In this document: positions 8,701 through 16,923 of the stretch, piece by piece
How the letters are laid out: the number at the start of each line of letters is the position of its first letter
How positions within the stretch are numbered: position 1 is the stretch's first letter
Assembly: GCA_903919975.1 (NCBI GenBank)
Contig: CAIXKE010000087.1
Coordinates: 1-39,691, forward strand
From: Akkermansiaceae bacterium
GTDB lineage: Bacteria > Verrucomicrobiota > Verrucomicrobiia > Verrucomicrobiales > Akkermansiaceae
Length of the DNA stretch: 39,691 nt
Direction of reading: 5' to 3'
Notes under the pieces: model-generated
Database searches by the model: none
Seen by the model: only the letters and a program-made list of their open reading frames with translations
Told to the model about the DNA's origin: nothing
Translations under genes and position numbers: made by a program

Positions 8701-9413
8701 CGGATGCGGCCGAATCCCAGCGAGCCGGCGGTGCGCGCTTGTTGGCGCTCGCCCATCCGGATCAGGTGAATCACTTGCGAAAAAAATTCCCACTCGGTCT
8801 GATGGCGAAAGTAGAGCTTCCGCGCCTTGGTGTAGGCGGCACCACACTGGAAGATCTTATTTTGTTAGCTGCGGAGGGAGCGGCGGGCGCGGTGTTTCCA
8901 ACTTCACCGGAAGCGTTTCGCAACATGAGCGAACGGGCGCGGGGACGTTGGTTTGAGGCGGCGGTTGCCATCGGCAAGAGCCTTGATGAAACATTGGAAA
9001 TATTGCCGGAGATCCGTGCATGGATCGCCGCAAACCGCAAGGATCGTAACCTCGGAGAAATTGCTGAGGATCTCGATGAGCAACTGACCTGGTTATTCCG
9101 TCACCGCTTCGCTTGGCACGCCGGATTCAACGGGCTTCGCGATTACCCACGGCGCTTGCAAGCCATCCGCTCGCGTCTCGGCCGTGTGGAATCTCTGCCG
9201 TTGGTCAAGGATCTTGAAAAGATGGACCGACTGCGTCGCCTCTGGTTGCCGTGGTTCCGCTGTTGGACCGCCACTCCCGATGTGCCCGCGCTGTGGCCGC
9301 ATGGTTGGGCGCTTGAAGAACTCCGTGTTTCACTCTTCGCCCCGGACGTGCCATGCACCTCCAAAGTTTCTGAAAAACGCATCGAGGAAATGTGGAGCAA
9401 GAAATTTCCATAA
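5715..9413 (+). CDS. hrpA: ATP-dependent RNA helicase HrpA (DEAH box)
   Basis: From the ATG at 5715 the protein has 1232 residues, close to the usual 1280-1300. Walker A is DTGSGKTT (38-45) and DEAH is at 134-137. SATLDAGSFAAFF, TNVAETSLTIP and QRKGRCGRVRDG supply motifs III, V and VI. HA2 and OB-type regions follow, and the last 550 or so residues match the DUF3418-type C-terminal extension typical of HrpA. E. coli HrpA acts on ribosomes in stalled-translation rescue. The frame remains open upstream to a TTG at 5661, but the extra 18 residues do not look conserved, so I chose the ATG. No clear Shine-Dalgarno precedes either start. The 3' end overlaps the Vsr pseudogene on the other strand. 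Confidence 0.95.
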   Translation: MTDFSGNWNYPKELPVVEHREEILAALTAHQIVVVVSDTGSGKTTQLPKMVAEAMGPEGGRVGCTQPRRIAAASVAKRVAEELKVPLGGYVGYQVRFEDQTTRATRIKFMTDGILLAETQGDPELRQYQVLILDEAHERSLNIDFLLGYLKRLLVKRQDLRLVISSATLDAGSFAAFFGAEGRPVPVIEAPGRMFPVAEFFLPPHDDEDLPQHVARAVDWLGGVEPRGDVLVFLPGEREIRECADVLDGRRYPGTEVLPLFARLGLGDQQRVFNPGNQRRLILATNVAETSLTIPRIACVIDSGVARVNRWAPGKGVQRLQIEPVSQASARQRKGRCGRVRDGVCVRLFDESEMEERPAFTDPEIRRSSLAGVILRMKALGLPEIEEFPFLDPPSPKAVSEGYRTLREVGALDRDKKLTDFGRRIARLPVDPRLGRMLIEARKEQCLNEMLPIIAALESNDPRERPAEKTREADAAHARWKDSDSDFISLLRLWREVSKFRDERGRWKRNALRKFCGGAFLNARRVMEWANVADELADLLEREWKVKLSLLEGGEVFPYTAIHRCLIAGVPRQFGLWDRENKAYRSAAGGFYAVFPGSGLFSLPKRHEWVVAMELVETTRLWARRVARIDPAWIEQVAPHLCRSKFGDAHWDEKQGAVYGKETVTCGGIPIITGRRVHYGRVDPKTAHAVFLREGLLAGGMRKRCRFLDHLSDMRGEIEGVEQKLRRPGGLWSDEAVLRFFEARIPQDIHTADAFHKWLAENEERLMLTLSDVLDEDLEDLELDLFPDTLSHEGEEYQLYYRAQQDARDDGVTLGVHVDQLPKLHTWLPSWGVDGNLRERAEILLRSLPKDFRRICQPIGSVAASFAEMWCYAPKERPIDQALAEHVREQTGARIPVAEFDPAKLPAHLVTKVWVCDDDGEELALGEDVAALKLQLAERMQARFEAAANADVERTGIRIWDGVALPERVETPGGPAFPALVDEGQSVGVRAFSDAADAAESQRAGGARLLALAHPDQVNHLRKKFPLGLMAKVELPRLGVGGTTLEDLILLAAEGAAGAVFPTSPEAFRNMSERARGRWFEAAVAIGKSLDETLEILPEIRAWIAANRKDRNLGEIAEDLDEQLTWLFRHRFAWHAGFNGLRDYPRRLQAIRSRLGRVESLPLVKDLEKMDRLRRLWLPWFRCWTATPDVPALWPHGWALEELRVSLFAPDVPCTSKVSEKRIEEMWSKKFP

Positions 9414-9800
9414 ACGTGCGGATTTTTTCTTGAGAGCGCATTCCCAGATGGTGATGACGTGCCAACCGAGATGGCGGAGTTGGTTTTCGTGGAGTCGGTC
9501 GCGGGCCTGGTTTGCGGCGATCTTGGCGGCCTACCATGCAGTGCGGGATTTTGGCAAGCGGAAGGCGGGGCAGTTTGTATGACTGTGCCAGAAGCAACCG
9601 TGGACGAAGATGACGCTGCGGTATTTCGGCAGGACGATGTCGGGCTTGCCGGGGAGGGATCGGTTGAGCGGACCGTTGACGGTGAAGCGGTAGCCGAGGC
9701 GGTGGAGCAGCGAGCGGAGAGTCAATTCCGGCGCGGTGTCGCGGCCGTGGATGCGCGACATGATGTCGGAGCGTTTCTCGGGGGTGAAGACATCCACCAT
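9330..9800 (-). pseudogene. vsr: Very short patch repair endonuclease Vsr, interrupted by an amber codon
   Basis: Translation from the ATG at 9800 gives a Vsr N-terminus: TPEKRSDIMSRIHGRDTAPE, then GKPDIVLPKY and FVHGCFWHSH, including the catalytic Asp and His residues. A TAG stop at 9531-9533 follows residue 89. The same frame then continues with AAKIAANQARDR and GWHVITIWECAL, the normal Vsr C-terminus, to a stop at 9330-9332. The whole frame spans 156 codons, full family length. The stop sits where a Trp (TGG) fits the W-x-x-K motif, so one transition probably inactivated it. Vsr nicks T:G mismatches arising from Dcm-type cytosine methylation. No cytosine methylase is seen nearby. The 3' end overlaps hrpA by 84 bp on the opposite strand. 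Confidence 0.85.
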
Positions 9801-9840
9801 GCGGGAAATATAGTGCTTGAGGAGGGGGGGCGCTAGGAAG

Positions 9841-9955
9841 AAAGGTCTAAAGGTCTAAAGGTCTGAAGGTCTAAAGGTCTAAAGGTCTGAAGGTCTAAAG
9901 GTCTAAAGGTCTAAAGGTCTAAAGGTCTAAAGGTCTAAAGGTCTAAAGGTCTGAG
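9841..9955. repeat. 14-copy tandem array of the 8-mer GGTCTAAA
   Basis: GGTCT begins at 9844 and recurs every 8 bp up to 9948, giving 14 units. Copies 3, 6 and 14 read GGTCTGAA or GGTCTGAG and the other units are identical. The period is not a multiple of three, so it is non-coding. It lies upstream of the vsr start codon and about 230 bp past the deaD stop. Confidence 0.95.
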
Positions 9956-10184
9956 AATGGGGATTATGTTTTTGGGCGAAATTTTTGTCGAAGGGAGGAA
10001 GGAAAGGCAATGGGAAGAGCTTCGCGCTTTTCATTGGCTCCGCTTCCGCTTGCACCACAGGAATGTGGTGCGTCCTTATTTTGCCTAGCGGAAGCTTGTT
10101 GCTTGCGCTTATTTGTTGGCGTTTCTGTTGCGGTTCGCGCTCGGGCGATAAGTGGGCAGACCGGGCCGGATCCGCCCTACCGGA
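9956..10184. other. Non-coding gap with hairpin and dispersed repeat
   Basis: There is no coding remnant. It holds a perfect 8-bp hairpin with a GGAA tetraloop (GCACCACA at 10052-10059, TGTGGTGC at 10064-10071) and a 46-bp dispersed repeat at 10138-10183. A phrase near 10010-10035 resembles sequences near 13600 and 16750. Confidence 0.7.
10138..10183. repeat. 46-bp dispersed repeat, copy A
   Basis: It starts CGCTCGGGCGA and ends GCCCTACCGG, directly beside the deaD stop codon. It aligns without gaps to copies at 16795-16840 and 16924-16969. Confidence 0.8.
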
Positions 10185-11885
10185 TCAGGCCATTGGGCCG
10201 CGGTCGACATCGATGCGGAATGGGCGGCCGCGCAGACGGGCGTTGCGGGTGCGGTCCATGACTTGGCTGACGAGTTCCGCGGGGATATCGACGAGTGAGT
10301 GTTTTGGAAACAAGGTGATGCGTCCGAGGCAACCATCCGGCAGGCCGGCTTCGCGGTAAAGCATACCGACGATTTCCTTGGCCATGACGCCATGGGTTTT
10401 GCCGAGCGAGAGAAACATGCGGGTCATGCCCTGTTCTTGTGGGATCGGGCCACGTTCGAAACGGTTGTCGTCGCGTGGACCACGTTCATCGCGTTGTGGA
10501 CCGCGTTCTTCGCGTTGTGGGCGCTGCTCGGTGCGTTGTGGGCGCTCGCGGCGTTCGGGTTCGCGGTCTTCTTCGATGAGCGAGCCTTCGCGGCCACTGG
10601 CTTCACGGAGTAAGGTAACCAAGGCGCCGGCGATGTCGGTGGGCGTGTGACCTTGTTCTAGCAGGCGGTCGATGTTGTCCTGATAGGCGTCGAATTTCCC
10701 AGCTTCGAGGCGTTCTTTGAGATTGTCGAAAATGAGGTCGGCGCGGCGGCCTTCGACTTGTTCGACGGATGGGATGCGCTCGCGGCGGATGACCGAGCGG
10801 GTGAAGCGTTCGACCGATTGCAGGCGATAGATGTCCCGGCCATAGACGAATGTCACGGCGCGGCCTGAGCGGCCGGCGCGGCCGGTGCGGCCGATGCGGT
10901 GGACGTAGTCCTCGGGGTCGGTGGGGAGGTCGTAGTTGAAGACGATGTCGATTTCATCGATGTCGAGGCCGCGTGCGGCGACATCGGTGGCGACGAGCAA
11001 TTCGACGGAGCCTTCGCGGAAACGTTTCAGCACGCGTTCGCGCATTTGCTGGGTCATATCGCCGTGGAGGCGGTCGGCGGCGTATCCGCGGTTGACGAGA
11101 TCCTCGGTGCATTCATCGACCGAGCGTTTCGTATTGCAGAAAATGATGCCGAGGCGCGGCGGGTTCATGTCGAGAATGCGGGAGAGCACTTCGACTTTCG
11201 AGCGTTGGCGGACTTCGAAGTAGGATTGCTCGACCGTTGAGACGGTGCGGGCTTTTTGCTCGATTTCGACGATTTGTGGGTTTTTGCCGAAGCTTTTGAT
11301 CAGGCGGGAAACGCCTTGGCTCATGGTGGCGGAGAAAAACAACGTTTGTCGCTCAGGTGGCAGGGCGCCGAGCAGCTCGGTCATTTCATCTTTGAAACCC
11401 ATGTCGAGCATGCGGTCCGCCTCGTCGAGGATGGCCATTTTGATGTGCGAGGGATCGAAGCTGCCACGGCGGAGGTGATCGAGCAGGCGGCCTGGGGTTC
11501 CGACGACGACTTGGGCGCCATCGCGGAGGGCGCGGAGTTGGCGGTCCATGGGAGCGCCGCCATAGACTGGGGTGGCGTGGAGGCCGCGCATTTTTGCGCC
11601 GAGGCGGTGGACTTCCTCACAGACTTGCACGGCAAGTTCGCGGGTTGGGCAAAGGATGAGAACTTGCGGGTGGAGTGCCTTGATGTCGACTTTTGCCAGA
11701 GCGGGCAGGGCGAAAGCGGCGGTTTTTCCGGAACCGGTGGCGGAGAGGCCGACGAGATCTTTGCCTTCGAGTGCAGGCGGAATGCTGAGTGCCTGAATAG
11801 GCGATGGCCGTTCGTAACCGAGGGTTTCGATGGCGGCGAGCAAGGAATCGGGCAGACCGAGTTCTGAGAAAGGAGGTGTTTCCAT
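10185..11885 (-). CDS. DEAD-box ATP-dependent RNA helicase
   Basis: This 566-residue protein has the full DEAD-box set: Q motif (RPSPIQ, 26-31), ATGSGKT (49-55), PTREL (80-84), DEAD (154-157), SAT (185-187) and [15 protein letters not shown]. After the helicase core comes an Arg/Glu-rich low-complexity linker (about 435-480) and a C-terminal domain of about 75 residues of the DbpA/CsdA RNA-binding type ([19 protein letters not shown] to [12 protein letters not shown]). Such enzymes unwind structured RNA in ribosome assembly, mRNA decay or cold adaptation. The C-terminal domain suggests a ribosome-assembly or DeaD-like role, but the exact orthologue cannot be fixed here. The gene stands alone, and the 46-bp repeat begins right after its stop. 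Confidence 0.93.
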   Translation of the reverse strand: METPPFSELGLPDSLLAAIETLGYERPSPIQALSIPPALEGKDLVGLSATGSGKTAAFALPALAKVDIKALHPQVLILCPTRELAVQVCEEVHRLGAKMRGLHATPVYGGAPMDRQLRALRDGAQVVVGTPGRLLDHLRRGSFDPSHIKMAILDEADRMLDMGFKDEMTELLGALPPERQTLFFSATMSQGVSRLIKSFGKNPQIVEIEQKARTVSTVEQSYFEVRQRSKVEVLSRILDMNPPRLGIIFCNTKRSVDECTEDLVNRGYAADRLHGDMTQQMRERVLKRFREGSVELLVATDVAARGLDIDEIDIVFNYDLPTDPEDYVHRIGRTGRAGRSGRAVTFVYGRDIYRLQSVERFTRSVIRRERIPSVEQVEGRRADLIFDNLKERLEAGKFDAYQDNIDRLLEQGHTPTDIAGALVTLLREASGREGSLIEEDREPERRERPQRTEQRPQREERGPQRDERGPRDDNRFERGPIPQEQGMTRMFLSLGKTHGVMAKEIVGMLYREAGLPDGCLGRITLFPKHSLVDIPAELVSQVMDRTRNARLRGRPFRIDVDRGPMA

Positions 11886-12039
11886 GAGTCAATAAAAGAA
11901 GCAAAAACCGGGGAGGATGTGGGGATTTCACTCCGGGCGGCAAGGCAATCGCTGATTTTCAACGGAAAACAAGCACGGAAGTGAAAGAAATGGGAGAATT
12001 GCCGCAGTGTGACGGCGAGATTGCAATTGCGGGTCAATC

Positions 12040-12957
12040 ATGCAGGCTATGGGTGTGACGGGATTTGGGGAGCAAAAACGGGTGATGAATTTCTCGCTGG
12101 CGGCGGCGGCGGTGCTGTTGGGGGCGAAGGTGACGGCGGCGGTGATGACCGGATCTTCGGCGATTTATTCCGATGCGGCGGAGTCGGTGGTGCATTTTCT
12201 GGCGGTGAGTTTCGCAGTGTGGGCGCTGCATTTGGCGCACAAACCGGCGGACGAGACCCATCATTTCGGGCATGACAAGGTGGCGTTTCTCTCGGCGGGT
12301 TTTGAAGGGGCGATGATTTCCGCGGCGGCCATGTTGATTTTTTACGAGGCGGTGCGGCAGATTATTTTCGGGGTGAAAATCGAAAACCTAGGATTCGGGG
12401 TGGCGGTGACGGCGGCGGCGGCAGGGATTAATTTGGTGCTCGGGCTGTCGTTGGTGGCGGTGGGGAAGCGGCACAATTCGCCATTGTTGCGGGCGAATGG
12501 CATGCACGTCTTGACGGATGTTTGGTCCAGCGTTGCGGTGCTGGTGGCGCTGGGGCTTTATTGGGCGACCGATTGGGTCTGGTGGGATCCGATCGCGGCG
12601 ATGCTGGCGGCGCTCAATATTTTGCGCGTGGGGTATCGATTGATTCGCGAAAGTCTGGGTGGCTTGTTAGATGAGAGTGATCCGGTGGTGGAGCGGGAAA
12701 TCCGTGATTTGCTTGACCGTGAGGTAGAGGCCCGCGGACTATCGTATCACAATCTTCGGCATCGACATTCAGGGCGAACGCACTGGGTGGAGTTTCACCT
12801 CGTGTTCGAGGATTCGCTCACGGTGGGTGAGGCGCATGTGGCCGCGACCGAGATTGAATCGAGCGTGGCGGCCTTATTGCATCCGGACGGGCGGGTGATT
12901 TCGCATTTGGAACCGCGCTCCGCCGAGAACGAGGAAGAACACTGGGAAACCCGCTGA
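12040..12957 (+). CDS. Cation diffusion facilitator (CDF) family metal transporter
   Basis: This 305-residue inner-membrane protein exports divalent metals such as Zn2+, Fe2+ or Mn2+ by proton antiport. The N-terminal half has about six membrane segments. The metal-site motifs S-D-A-A-E-S (TM2) and H-V-L-T-D (TM5) are present, plus the family loop HHFGHDK before TM3. The C-terminal 90 residues form the cytoplasmic dimerisation domain (RHRHSGRTHWVEFHLVF). The metal cannot be read from sequence alone. The ATG at 12040 gives a short hydrophilic start, and 12049 is a possible alternative. The gene diverges from the DEAD-box gene. Confidence 0.93.
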   Translation: MQAMGVTGFGEQKRVMNFSLAAAAVLLGAKVTAAVMTGSSAIYSDAAESVVHFLAVSFAVWALHLAHKPADETHHFGHDKVAFLSAGFEGAMISAAAMLIFYEAVRQIIFGVKIENLGFGVAVTAAAAGINLVLGLSLVAVGKRHNSPLLRANGMHVLTDVWSSVAVLVALGLYWATDWVWWDPIAAMLAALNILRVGYRLIRESLGGLLDESDPVVEREIRDLLDREVEARGLSYHNLRHRHSGRTHWVEFHLVFEDSLTVGEAHVAATEIESSVAALLHPDGRVISHLEPRSAENEEEHWETR

Positions 12958-13102
12958 AGCGGGGATCGCGCCTCATTGAGTTTAAAGAGACGCAAATCCT
13001 TAAAATTATTGGGCTTCAGCCAACGAGTCTGGCCGGCTAAAGCCAGCGCCCCCGTTGCCACAAGACCGAGATAGCGAGAGGGCGATTGAACCGGTTGATT
13101 TC
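12958..13102. other. Short spacer between CDF gene and bactofilin gene
   Basis: It holds a small hairpin-forming phrase (CTGGC ... GCCAG near 13029-13045) of the kind scattered in other gaps of this window, and nothing else recognisable. Confidence 0.4.
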
Positions 13103-13423
13103 TCAGCCGCCGATTTCAGTGCGGCCGGAGAGCGAGGCCCCTTCTTCCATGGAGAACACCTTGGATTTGATGTCGCCATTGATGCGGGACTTGTCTTTGA
13201 GTTCGCAGCGCTGGGAGGTGATTTTGCCTTCGACCTTGCCGTAAACCTTGACTTCGCCGGCGGTGACATCGCCCTTGATCATGGCATTCTCGCCGATGGT
13301 CACGCGGCCTTTGTCGGAGGTGATTTCACCTTCGATTTTGCCGTCGATGATCATATCATTGGAAAAGCGGATGGAACCGATGATTTCGATTCCGCTGGAA
13401 AGAACGTTGGTCGGATTGGCCAT
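13103..13423 (-). CDS. Bactofilin (polymer-forming cytoskeletal protein)
   Basis: A 106-residue protein with the short glycine/valine-spaced repeats of a right-handed beta-helix (GSIRFSNDMIIDGKIEGEI, GENAMIKGDVTAGEVKVYGKVEG). This is the bactofilin (DUF583) core with little terminal extension. Bactofilins form stable filaments at the membrane and help shape cells, place proteins or organise envelope synthesis. The start at 13423 (MANPTNVLSSG) is preferred. A longer open frame reaches 13651, but its extra sequence is Ser/Pro/Arg-rich and unlike the family. No partner gene such as an M23 peptidase is adjacent. Confidence 0.88.
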   Translation of the reverse strand: MANPTNVLSSGIEIIGSIRFSNDMIIDGKIEGEITSDKGRVTIGENAMIKGDVTAGEVKVYGKVEGKITSQRCELKDKSRINGDIKSKVFSMEEGASLSGRTEIGG

Positions 13424-13672
13424 GACGGATGAGAAAGGAACAGAGGCCTGAGAGTTTGGCAATGGTAAAGACGGTGCGGAGGGATCAAAATGATGCGGGC
13501 GGGACGAGTGTGGCGTTGATGCCAAGGAGGAGCGAAACAGCTTGCTCGTCGTAGCTCGCAGAGCGAAGTCGGGTGTTCGCCTTGACCATGAGGGGACAAT
13601 GGGAAGCGCTTCGCTCATTTCATTGGCCTTTTCATGGACATTGGCGGACATGTACCGCCGCTCCTTTTGGCG
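13424..13672. other. Non-coding gap between bactofilin gene and DUF1080 remnant
   Basis: No gene is seen. It contains the phrase ATGGGAAGCGCTTCGCTC near 13600, a relative of sequence near 10010 and 16750. The bactofilin promoter presumably lies here, but no clear consensus stands out. Confidence 0.45.
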
Positions 13673-13816
13673 TTACTGGCGGCGCAGGTGGATGTTGCGG
13701 AAATGGATTTCCGCGCCTTCGGATTGCAGGCCGATGGGGCCGGAGACGATGTCGAGGCCGGTTGCTTGGTTGACGAGCTCGCCATTGACCTTGAGTTCCA
13801 GATTTGCTGGGGAAAA
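13673..13816 (-). pseudogene. C-terminal remnant of a DUF1080 (3-keto-disaccharide hydrolase-type) gene
   Basis: On the minus strand this stretch reads NLELKVNGELVNQATGLD, then a segment including GPIGLQSEGAEIHFRNIHLRR and a TAA at 13673-13675. That is the typical C-terminal end of the concanavalin-like DUF1080 domain, with its conserved G-x-I-x-L-Q-x-E-G and F-R-N-I motifs. Only about 45 codons remain. The sequence upstream does not continue the homology, so the gene has been deleted except for its tail. DUF1080 proteins are abundant in Verrucomicrobiota and Planctomycetota and act on glycosides. It lies just past the xylA stop on the same strand, suggesting the lost gene was once downstream of xylA. 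Confidence 0.7.
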
Positions 13817-13889
13817 GCAAATGCCATGACGATGAATTGCATCGGCATGGCATTTGGTGAGGGATTTGGCAGCGAGGCTGCTAGGTGGA

Positions 13890-15194
13890 TCAGATGAATT
13901 CGTTGATGAGTCCTTCGATCATTTCCTGGCGACCGCTGGCAACCATCGGCTCGGGATTGGCGAGCGCGTATTTTTCGAGGTCTGCGAGGGTGGTTTTGCC
14001 GGATTCGACTTCGGCACCGACTCCGCTGTCCCAGGTGGCATAGCGTTGTTTGATGAATTCGCCGATGCGGCCGTCGGCGCGGATGGCGGCGGCGGTTTTG
14101 AGGCCACGGGCGAAGGCATCCATGCCGACGACGTGAGCGTGGACGAGATCGACGGGTTCCCAGGATTCGCGGCGGCGTTTGGCATCGAAGTTGAGGCCAC
14201 CGGTGGTGAAGCCGCCCATTTTCATGAGGACGAGCATCGTGTGGGTGGTTAGATAGAGATCGGTAGGGAATTGGTCGGTATCCCATCCGACGTTCGGGGT
14301 GCCCATGTTGGCATCGATGCTGCCGAGTGCGCCGGCTTCGTAGGCGACGGTGAGTTCGTGCTCCATCGTGTGGCCTGCCAGGGTGGCGTGGTTGGTCTCG
14401 ATGTTGAGTTTGAAGTGGTCTAGCAGATCGTATTCGCGGAGGAAATTGAGGCAGGCAGCGGAGTCGGAATCGTATTGGTGGGTGGTTGGTTCCTGCGGCT
14501 TGGGCTCGATGTAGAATTGGCCTTTGAAGCCGATTTCCTTTTTATAATCCACGGCCATGTGGAGGAAGCGTGCGAGGTGGTCGAGTTCGCGCTTCATGTT
14601 GGTGTTGAGCAATGTGGTGTATCCCTCGCGGCCGCCCCAGAAGGTGTAACCTTCACCGCCGAGACGGTGGGTGACTTCCATGGCTTTTTTCACCTGAGCT
14701 GCAGCGTAGGCATAGACTTGGGCGTTCGGGCTGGTGGCGGCTCCTTGTTGATAGCGTGGGTGGACGAACAAACAGGCGGTGCCCCAGAGGAGTTTTTTGC
14801 CGGTGCGTTTTTGTTCTTCTTCAAGCACATCGGCCACGGCATCGAGCGCCTTGTTTGATTCGGAGAGCGTGGCGCATTCCGGGGCGACGTCGCGGTCGTG
14901 GAAGCAATAGTAATCGAGTCCGACTTTTTGCATGAAGTCGAAGAACACGCGTGCGCGGTTTTGGGCGTTGGCGATGGAGTTGGAGCCATCGTCCCATGGA
15001 TGGGCGGCGGTGCCGGCACCGAAGGGATCCGCACCAGTTCCGCGCATGGTGTGCCAGTAGGCGCAGCCGAAACGGAACCACTCGGCCATGGTCTTACCGG
15101 CGACGACTTCGCTGGCGTTGTAGTGTTTGAAAGATAGCGGGTTTTTCGAAGAAGGACCTTCGTAGTTTACGGCATCACAGGGAAACGTATTCAT
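13890..15194 (-). CDS. xylA: Xylose isomerase
   Basis: This 434-residue protein converts D-xylose to D-xylulose in the cytoplasm, the first step of the isomerase pathway. It is a class II (long N-terminus) enzyme: [21 protein letters not shown], then the catalytic His99 and Asp102 in YYCFHDRDV. The metal-site segments [28 protein letters not shown] and [20 protein letters not shown] follow. Length and start match the family. It diverges from a XylR-type regulator, with a palindrome in the shared spacer. No xylulokinase gene is visible in the window. Confidence 0.97.
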   Translation of the reverse strand: MNTFPCDAVNYEGPSSKNPLSFKHYNASEVVAGKTMAEWFRFGCAYWHTMRGTGADPFGAGTAAHPWDDGSNSIANAQNRARVFFDFMQKVGLDYYCFHDRDVAPECATLSESNKALDAVADVLEEEQKRTGKKLLWGTACLFVHPRYQQGAATSPNAQVYAYAAAQVKKAMEVTHRLGGEGYTFWGGREGYTTLLNTNMKRELDHLARFLHMAVDYKKEIGFKGQFYIEPKPQEPTTHQYDSDSAACLNFLREYDLLDHFKLNIETNHATLAGHTMEHELTVAYEAGALGSIDANMGTPNVGWDTDQFPTDLYLTTHTMLVLMKMGGFTTGGLNFDAKRRRESWEPVDLVHAHVVGMDAFARGLKTAAAIRADGRIGEFIKQRYATWDSGVGAEVESGKTTLADLEKYALANPEPMVASGRQEMIEGLINEFI

Positions 15195-15265
15195 GGGGCT
15201 GTTGGATTAGGGCTTAGGGTTCGTGGAGAAAAGCGGATGGCGGTGTGCGATCCGTAAAAACTTTG

Positions 15266-15294
15266 CTTACAATCTGCTGGTGTCACCAGCGCAA
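15266..15294 (-). promoter_or_regulatory. Candidate xylA promoter with embedded palindromic operator
   Basis: On the minus strand TTGCGC (15289-15294) and TGTAAG (15266-15271) are 17 bp apart and could be the -35 and -10 of xylA. Between them lies a perfect palindrome, GCTGGTG-T-CACCAGC (15276-15290), overlapping the -35. This position suits a regulator binding site, plausibly for the XylR-like protein encoded divergently. The -10 match is only moderate. Confidence 0.45.
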
Positions 15295-15316
15295 AATCCG
15301 GTAGTTTGTTGATGAA

Positions 15317-16474
15317 ATGCGTCATTTGAAATCTGAGCCAGCCCTGAGAATCGCCGTGGTGCAATCGCCAGTGAACGTCCGTCGGCTTACGCCGGGCTTC
15401 TCGCCATTTGTGGGGATGGGCTATGATTTTTGGATTATTGATTTGTATCGTCGGCCCGATTTGCTGCTTTCCAGTTTGGAGGAATGGCGGCCAAGCGCGA
15501 TTGTGACCGAATATCTTCCGGGTTTGACCGAGGCATTGGTCAAGTTGGGATGCCCGGTTCTTCTTGTGCCGTCCGATCAAGAGGTGGACAGCGTATTTCA
15601 GGTGGATGTGGATGATTTTGCGATTGGTCGGCTCGCGGCTGAGCATTTGATCGCGCGGGGGTATCGGAATTTTGCTTTCGTCGGGCGTGGTGACGCGCAT
15701 TACGCGAAGCAGCGGTTGGCGGGATTTCAGGCGGTGGTGGGTGAAGTGGCGGTTTATTGGGAGGAATTTCGGGATTGGCGGCAATATGATGAATATTGGC
15801 GCGATCCGGATGAGGATATGGTTGGCTGGCTGGCCGGACAAACCACGCCGCTCGGGATTTTTACGGCGCATGATCCGACGGGTCGGCATGTGTTGGAAGC
15901 CGCGGCCCAAGCGGGCTTGGAAGTGCCGTTTGCAGTGGGGGTGATTTCCGCAAACGATGATGAAACCGTGTGTGAGATGGCGCAACCGGCGTTATCGAGC
16001 ATTCGGCTGCCATGGCGGTTGTTAGCCGCGGAGGCGGTGCAGATGATCGAGCGAATTCGTGAGGGGAAAAAGCCGGGTTCGCCGGTGTTGGTGCAGCCGC
16101 TTGAGGTGGTGGTTCGGGGTTCCAGTTCGTATGAGGCGGTGAATGATCCAGTGGTTAGGCGGGCGATGCAGGTATTGGTGGAGCGGGTTTCGACGCTTGG
16201 ATCGGTCGATGAATGGGCGATGGAGGCCGGGGTTTCGCGGCGGGTGTTGGAAAGGAGGTTTCAGTCGGCGCTGGGGAGGTCTCCGCACACGATGATGCTG
16301 CACGAGCGGGTGGAGCGGGCGAAACAACTCTTGAGCTCGACCGATCTTTCGGTGGCGCTCATTGCCGAGCGATGCGGCTTTCAAAGCAACGAGCGCCTGA
16401 CGGTGAATTTCCGCGCTATTGTGGGGCAACCACCGACGATGTATCGCCGTGGATCGCGGGCGAAAACGGTGTGA
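15317..16474 (+). CDS. XylR-type AraC-family transcriptional regulator
   Basis: A 385-residue regulator with an N-terminal LacI/periplasmic-binding-protein-like sensor domain (about 10-275) and a C-terminal AraC/XylS double helix-turn-helix domain (about 285-380). The first HTH includes SVDEWAMEAGVSRRVLERRF. The second includes SVALIAERCGFQSNERLTVNFR and ends PPTMYRR. This is the architecture of XylR, which senses xylose and controls xyl genes. Its divergence from xylA supports the same role, though the ligand is inferred. The start at 15317 leaves about 120 bp of shared regulatory spacer. Confidence 0.9.
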   Translation: MRHLKSEPALRIAVVQSPVNVRRLTPGFSPFVGMGYDFWIIDLYRRPDLLLSSLEEWRPSAIVTEYLPGLTEALVKLGCPVLLVPSDQEVDSVFQVDVDDFAIGRLAAEHLIARGYRNFAFVGRGDAHYAKQRLAGFQAVVGEVAVYWEEFRDWRQYDEYWRDPDEDMVGWLAGQTTPLGIFTAHDPTGRHVLEAAAQAGLEVPFAVGVISANDDETVCEMAQPALSSIRLPWRLLAAEAVQMIERIREGKKPGSPVLVQPLEVVVRGSSSYEAVNDPVVRRAMQVLVERVSTLGSVDEWAMEAGVSRRVLERRFQSALGRSPHTMMLHERVERAKQLLSSTDLSVALIAERCGFQSNERLTVNFRAIVGQPPTMYRRGSRAKTV

Positions 16475-16550
16475 TTTTTGAGCGGGGGAGTTAGGTGTTA
16501 TGGGTTATTTGTTATAAGTTAAAGAGTATGGGGTGTTCGGCTTCAAGGAG

Positions 16551-16569
16551 CGTGGGCGTCTCGCCCACG
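16551..16569. repeat. 8-bp GC hairpin CGTGGGCG-TCT-CGCCCACG
   Basis: A perfect 8-bp stem with a TCT loop and no T-run on either side. It resembles the hairpin upstream of nusA (38075-38095). Confidence 0.8.
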
Positions 16570-16794
16570 GGGGTTGGGAAGATGGAGAGGATTGATTGAC
16601 GATTGAAGAGTGACGATTTTTGATTTGGAGAGAAATGTGAGGCGGAGTTGCGGGTCCATGGTCAGCATGGAAAGCCCTCCAATGGTCATTTCTCCGCGTG
16701 CTCCTGTTCAAATTCTTTGTTTAATCTGGGAGACGCGGAGAGGTGAGAAATGGAAGAGTTTCGCGCTAATCATTCTCGTTTCTTTTGCATCTCA

Positions 16795-16840
16795 CGCTCA
16801 GGCGACAAGTCGGCGGGGCAGGGCCGTCCAGCCCTACCGG
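16795..16840. repeat. 46-bp dispersed repeat, copy B
   Basis: It starts CGCTCAGGCGA and ends GCCCTACCGG. It aligns end to end with copies A and C without indels. Confidence 0.78.
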
Positions 16841-16923
16841 CTTTAGACTTTTAGACCGCGCAGCGTCTTCCTCTACCCCAATAACCCATGACGAATAACC
16901 TATAACTTATCTTTTTCACCTCG

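Noticed and set aside
9459..9836. Plus-strand open frame over the vsr region
   Set aside because: It is antisense to the Vsr pseudogene and has no family-like sequence.
9841..9955. CRISPR array
   Set aside because: The units are 8 bp long and directly adjacent without spacers, and no cas genes are present.
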